Shown one piece after another: positions 61,910 to 64,000 of a DNA stretch of 64,000 nt. The stretch's first letter is position 1. Every line of letters starts with the position of its first letter. A model generated the notes under the pieces. That model was not told the DNA's origin, searched no databases, and was given only the letters and a program-made list of their open reading frames with translations. This DNA comes from Alphaproteobacteria bacterium (GTDB taxonomy: Bacteria > Pseudomonadota > Alphaproteobacteria > DSM-16000 > Inquilinaceae): the NCBI GenBank assembly GCA_028281265.1, contig JANQKE010000011.1:1-64000 (forward strand), read 5' to 3'. Both the position numbers and the translations under genes were made by a program.

Positions 61910-63989
61910 GTCCGGCCGAAGTCCTGATGAAGAAGGAACTGAAACAACAACCGACCCGGAACCGAAATCACCGGCAGTCCGGCCGAAGTCCTGATGAAGA
62001 AGGAACTGAAACTACCTCTGGGCAACCTTCCTGCCCGCAGAACAGTCCGGCCGAAGTCCTGATGAAGAAGGAACTGAAACGGCACGGGATGAGGGTTACG
62101 TAAGCGTTGCCGTCCGGCCGAAGTCCTGATGAAGAAGGAACTGAAACCCAATATCGTTTCTGACTGTTCCCCCGCAGGCGTCCGGCCGAAGTCCTGATGA
62201 AGAAGGAACTGAAACAGGGATGTTATCCCCCATCCAAGGCGGCGTACGTCCGGCCGAAGTCCTGATGAAGAAGGAACTGAAACATATACGGGGGTATCCT
62301 CACCCCCCGTTGAACGTCCGGCCGAAGTCCTGATGAAGAAGGAACTGAAACACAGGTTGTGTCCCTATCCTTAAATTCCTCCCCGTCCGGCCGAAGTCCT
62401 GATGAAGAAGGAACTGAAACGCGAGCGGCTGGCCGGAGCCGGTGCCCCGCGGCGTCCGGCCGAAGTCCTGATGAAGAAGGAACTGAAACCTGTGAGGCGC
62501 CCTTGCTACGGCTTGTAGCAAGGTCCGGCCGAAGTCCTGATGAAGAAGGAACTGAAACCGGTTGCAATGTTGTTTTGCAAGGTATTGGCAGTCCGGCCGA
62601 AGTCCTGATGAAGAAGGAACTGAAACACATCACCCTCCCTGTACAGAAATACCGGCCGTCCGGCCGAAGTCCTGATGAAGAAGGAACTGAAACCCTCTCT
62701 TTCATATCTGAGAGAGAGATTTTTTGGTCCGGCCGAAGTCCTGATGAAGAAGGAACTGAAACGTATGCGTACATGCCACTTCTCCTCACCAGTTTGTCCG
62801 GCCGAAGTCCTGATGAAGAAGGAACTGAAACGAGGAACCCGCCTCCCTAAGCAGAGAAGCGAGCGTCCGGCCGAAGTCCTGATGAAGAAGGAACTGAAAC
62901 CAGTCGGTTGATCCCCTGGGGGAACACTCCGAGTCCGGCCGAAGTCCTGATGAAGAAGGAACTGAAACCCTCGGCCGCCGCCAATGGAAATTGAGAGAGA
63001 GTCCGGCCGAAGTCCTGATGAAGAAGGAACTGAAACAAAGAACGTTGAGCTTTCGCACCTCGTCTCCCGTCCGGCCGAAGTCCTGATGAAGAAGGAACTG
63101 AAACCTGGCATGCCGTTTCCTCTTTGAAAACCGCAGTCCGGCCGAAGTCCTGATGAAGAAGGAACTGAAACACCAACACGACGCTGCGCGTGCGTGGGTT
63201 GTGTCCGGCCGAAGTCCTGATGAAGAAGGAACTGAAACGTTACCTGCATGCGCCACCTTCCTACCACCACCGTCCGGCCGAAGTCCTGATGAAGAAGGAA
63301 CTGAAACATGGCGCCCTCCTCTCCTTGTTAAGGTTCACCCGTCCGGCCGAAGTCCTGATGAAGAAGGAACTGAAACCGTTTCCGACACGGCACCCGAGAT
63401 ACTTGGCTAGTCCGGCCGAAGTCCTGATGAAGAAGGAACTGAAACGTAAACGTGTGGTTCCTCCCACGCGAGGGAGGGTCCGGCCGAAGTCCTGATGAAG
63501 AAGGAACTGAAACGCCGGGGCGGTGCCCCGCGGCCCCCTTCTCTGTCCGGCCGAAGTCCTGATGAAGAAGGAACTGAAACATGCCGCCGAAGAGCGGCAC
63601 GACCGTCTCTGGTGTCCAGCCGAAGTCCTGATGAAGAAGGAACTGAAACACTTATCAGGAAGCACCCTGATACGTTCTAAAGTCCGGCCGAAGTCCTGAT
63701 GAAGAAGGAACTGAAACCGTACAACAGTAACGTTACTGAGTCCGAGAGCGTCCGGCCGAAGTCCTGATGAAGAAGGAACTGAAACGGTGGTGCAACCCGC
63801 CAACAGGCAGGCCAGCGTCCGGCCGAAGTCCTGATGAAGAAGGAACTGAAACCCTCCTCATGGCTGACAGCACGAACGATTCGGTCCGGCCGAAGTCCTG
63901 ATGAAGAAGGAACTGAAACAATAAGAACTTCCTCCACTCCTGCGCGCCCGTTGGTCCGGCCGAAGTCCTGATGAAGAAGGAACTGAAAC
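61910..63989 (+). CRISPR. type III CRISPR array 2, 31 repeats visible, continues past the window
   Basis: 36-nt repeats identical to array 1 except for one base: TGATGAAG instead of TGAAGAAG in every copy. One repeat (63614) has GTCCAGCC. Thirty complete spacers of 31-34 nt are visible, and the window ends 11 bases into the next. Same handle (ACTGAAAC) and direction as array 1. Confidence 0.98.
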
Positions 63990-64000
63990 CACCCCATCGC

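Overview
The window is high-GC DNA from what looks like an alphaproteobacterium, probably close to Rhodospirillales. This rests on GC content, on gene types (Mla-type lipid transport with a STAS-MlaE permease, TAXI protein, RoxA, anthraniloyl-CoA monooxygenase/reductase) and on the tRNA-Thr(GGU) sequence. No taxonomic marker was searched.

Layout. (1) 1-6.2 kb: accessory DNA with an unknown 538-residue protein, two tandem ParDE modules separated by remnants of one gene's 3' end, small membrane genes and a VirD4/TraG coupling protein cut off at its C terminus. (2) 6.2-19.9 kb: a defective podovirus-like block. It has an internal virion protein, a T7-type tail fibre, a second fibre, a holin/spanin-like cassette, a heme-oxygenase-like gene, an HTH/PIN toxin-antitoxin pair, a decayed BRO antirepressor and a two-repeat CRISPR relic of a different repeat type. 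It ends beside tRNA-Thr. No capsid, terminase, integrase or replication gene is visible. (3) 20-40.7 kb: mostly housekeeping. It contains a kynureninase-like protein with a two-domain 2-aminobenzoyl-CoA monooxygenase/reductase, a TumE/TumA-type toxin-antitoxin pair next to a broken serine recombinase, RoxA, Apt, an Mla-like transporter operon, a MacAB-like exporter, a MITE-like element, an EamA exporter and a three-gene operon of unknown function. (4) 41-64 kb: a large type III CRISPR-Cas locus.

The CRISPR locus is the standout. A minus-strand operon (60583 down to 47703) runs: stand-alone reverse transcriptase, HD-less Cas10 with GGDD, Cas7-Cas5-Cas11 fusion, double Cas7 (Cas7-2x), Csx19, Cas7 with insertion (TIGR03986), a membrane-anchored CARF-like protein and an APE2256-type CARF protein. 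This gene set matches the III-D variant architecture known from Synechocystis (III-Dv). Upstream, a divergent pair carries a third CARF protein (NE0113 family) and an adaptation cassette cas2-cas1-cas2, whose second cas2 appears to start at ACG. Two arrays share an 81-nt leader. Their 36-nt repeats differ by one base, fixed within each array: 48 repeats in array 1, and 31 repeats in array 2, which runs off the window.

Inferred working model: Cas1, two Cas2 proteins and the RT acquire spacers, possibly from RNA. The Cas7/Cas5/Cas11 backbone binds crRNA with the handle ACTGAAAC. Cas10 makes cyclic oligoadenylate, and the three CARF proteins sense or degrade it, one of them at the membrane. Several spacers are antisense to Shine-Dalgarno/start-codon junctions, and three pairs of spacers between the arrays cover overlapping target sequences. 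Both observations fit an RNA-directed system. No Cas6 is visible in the window.
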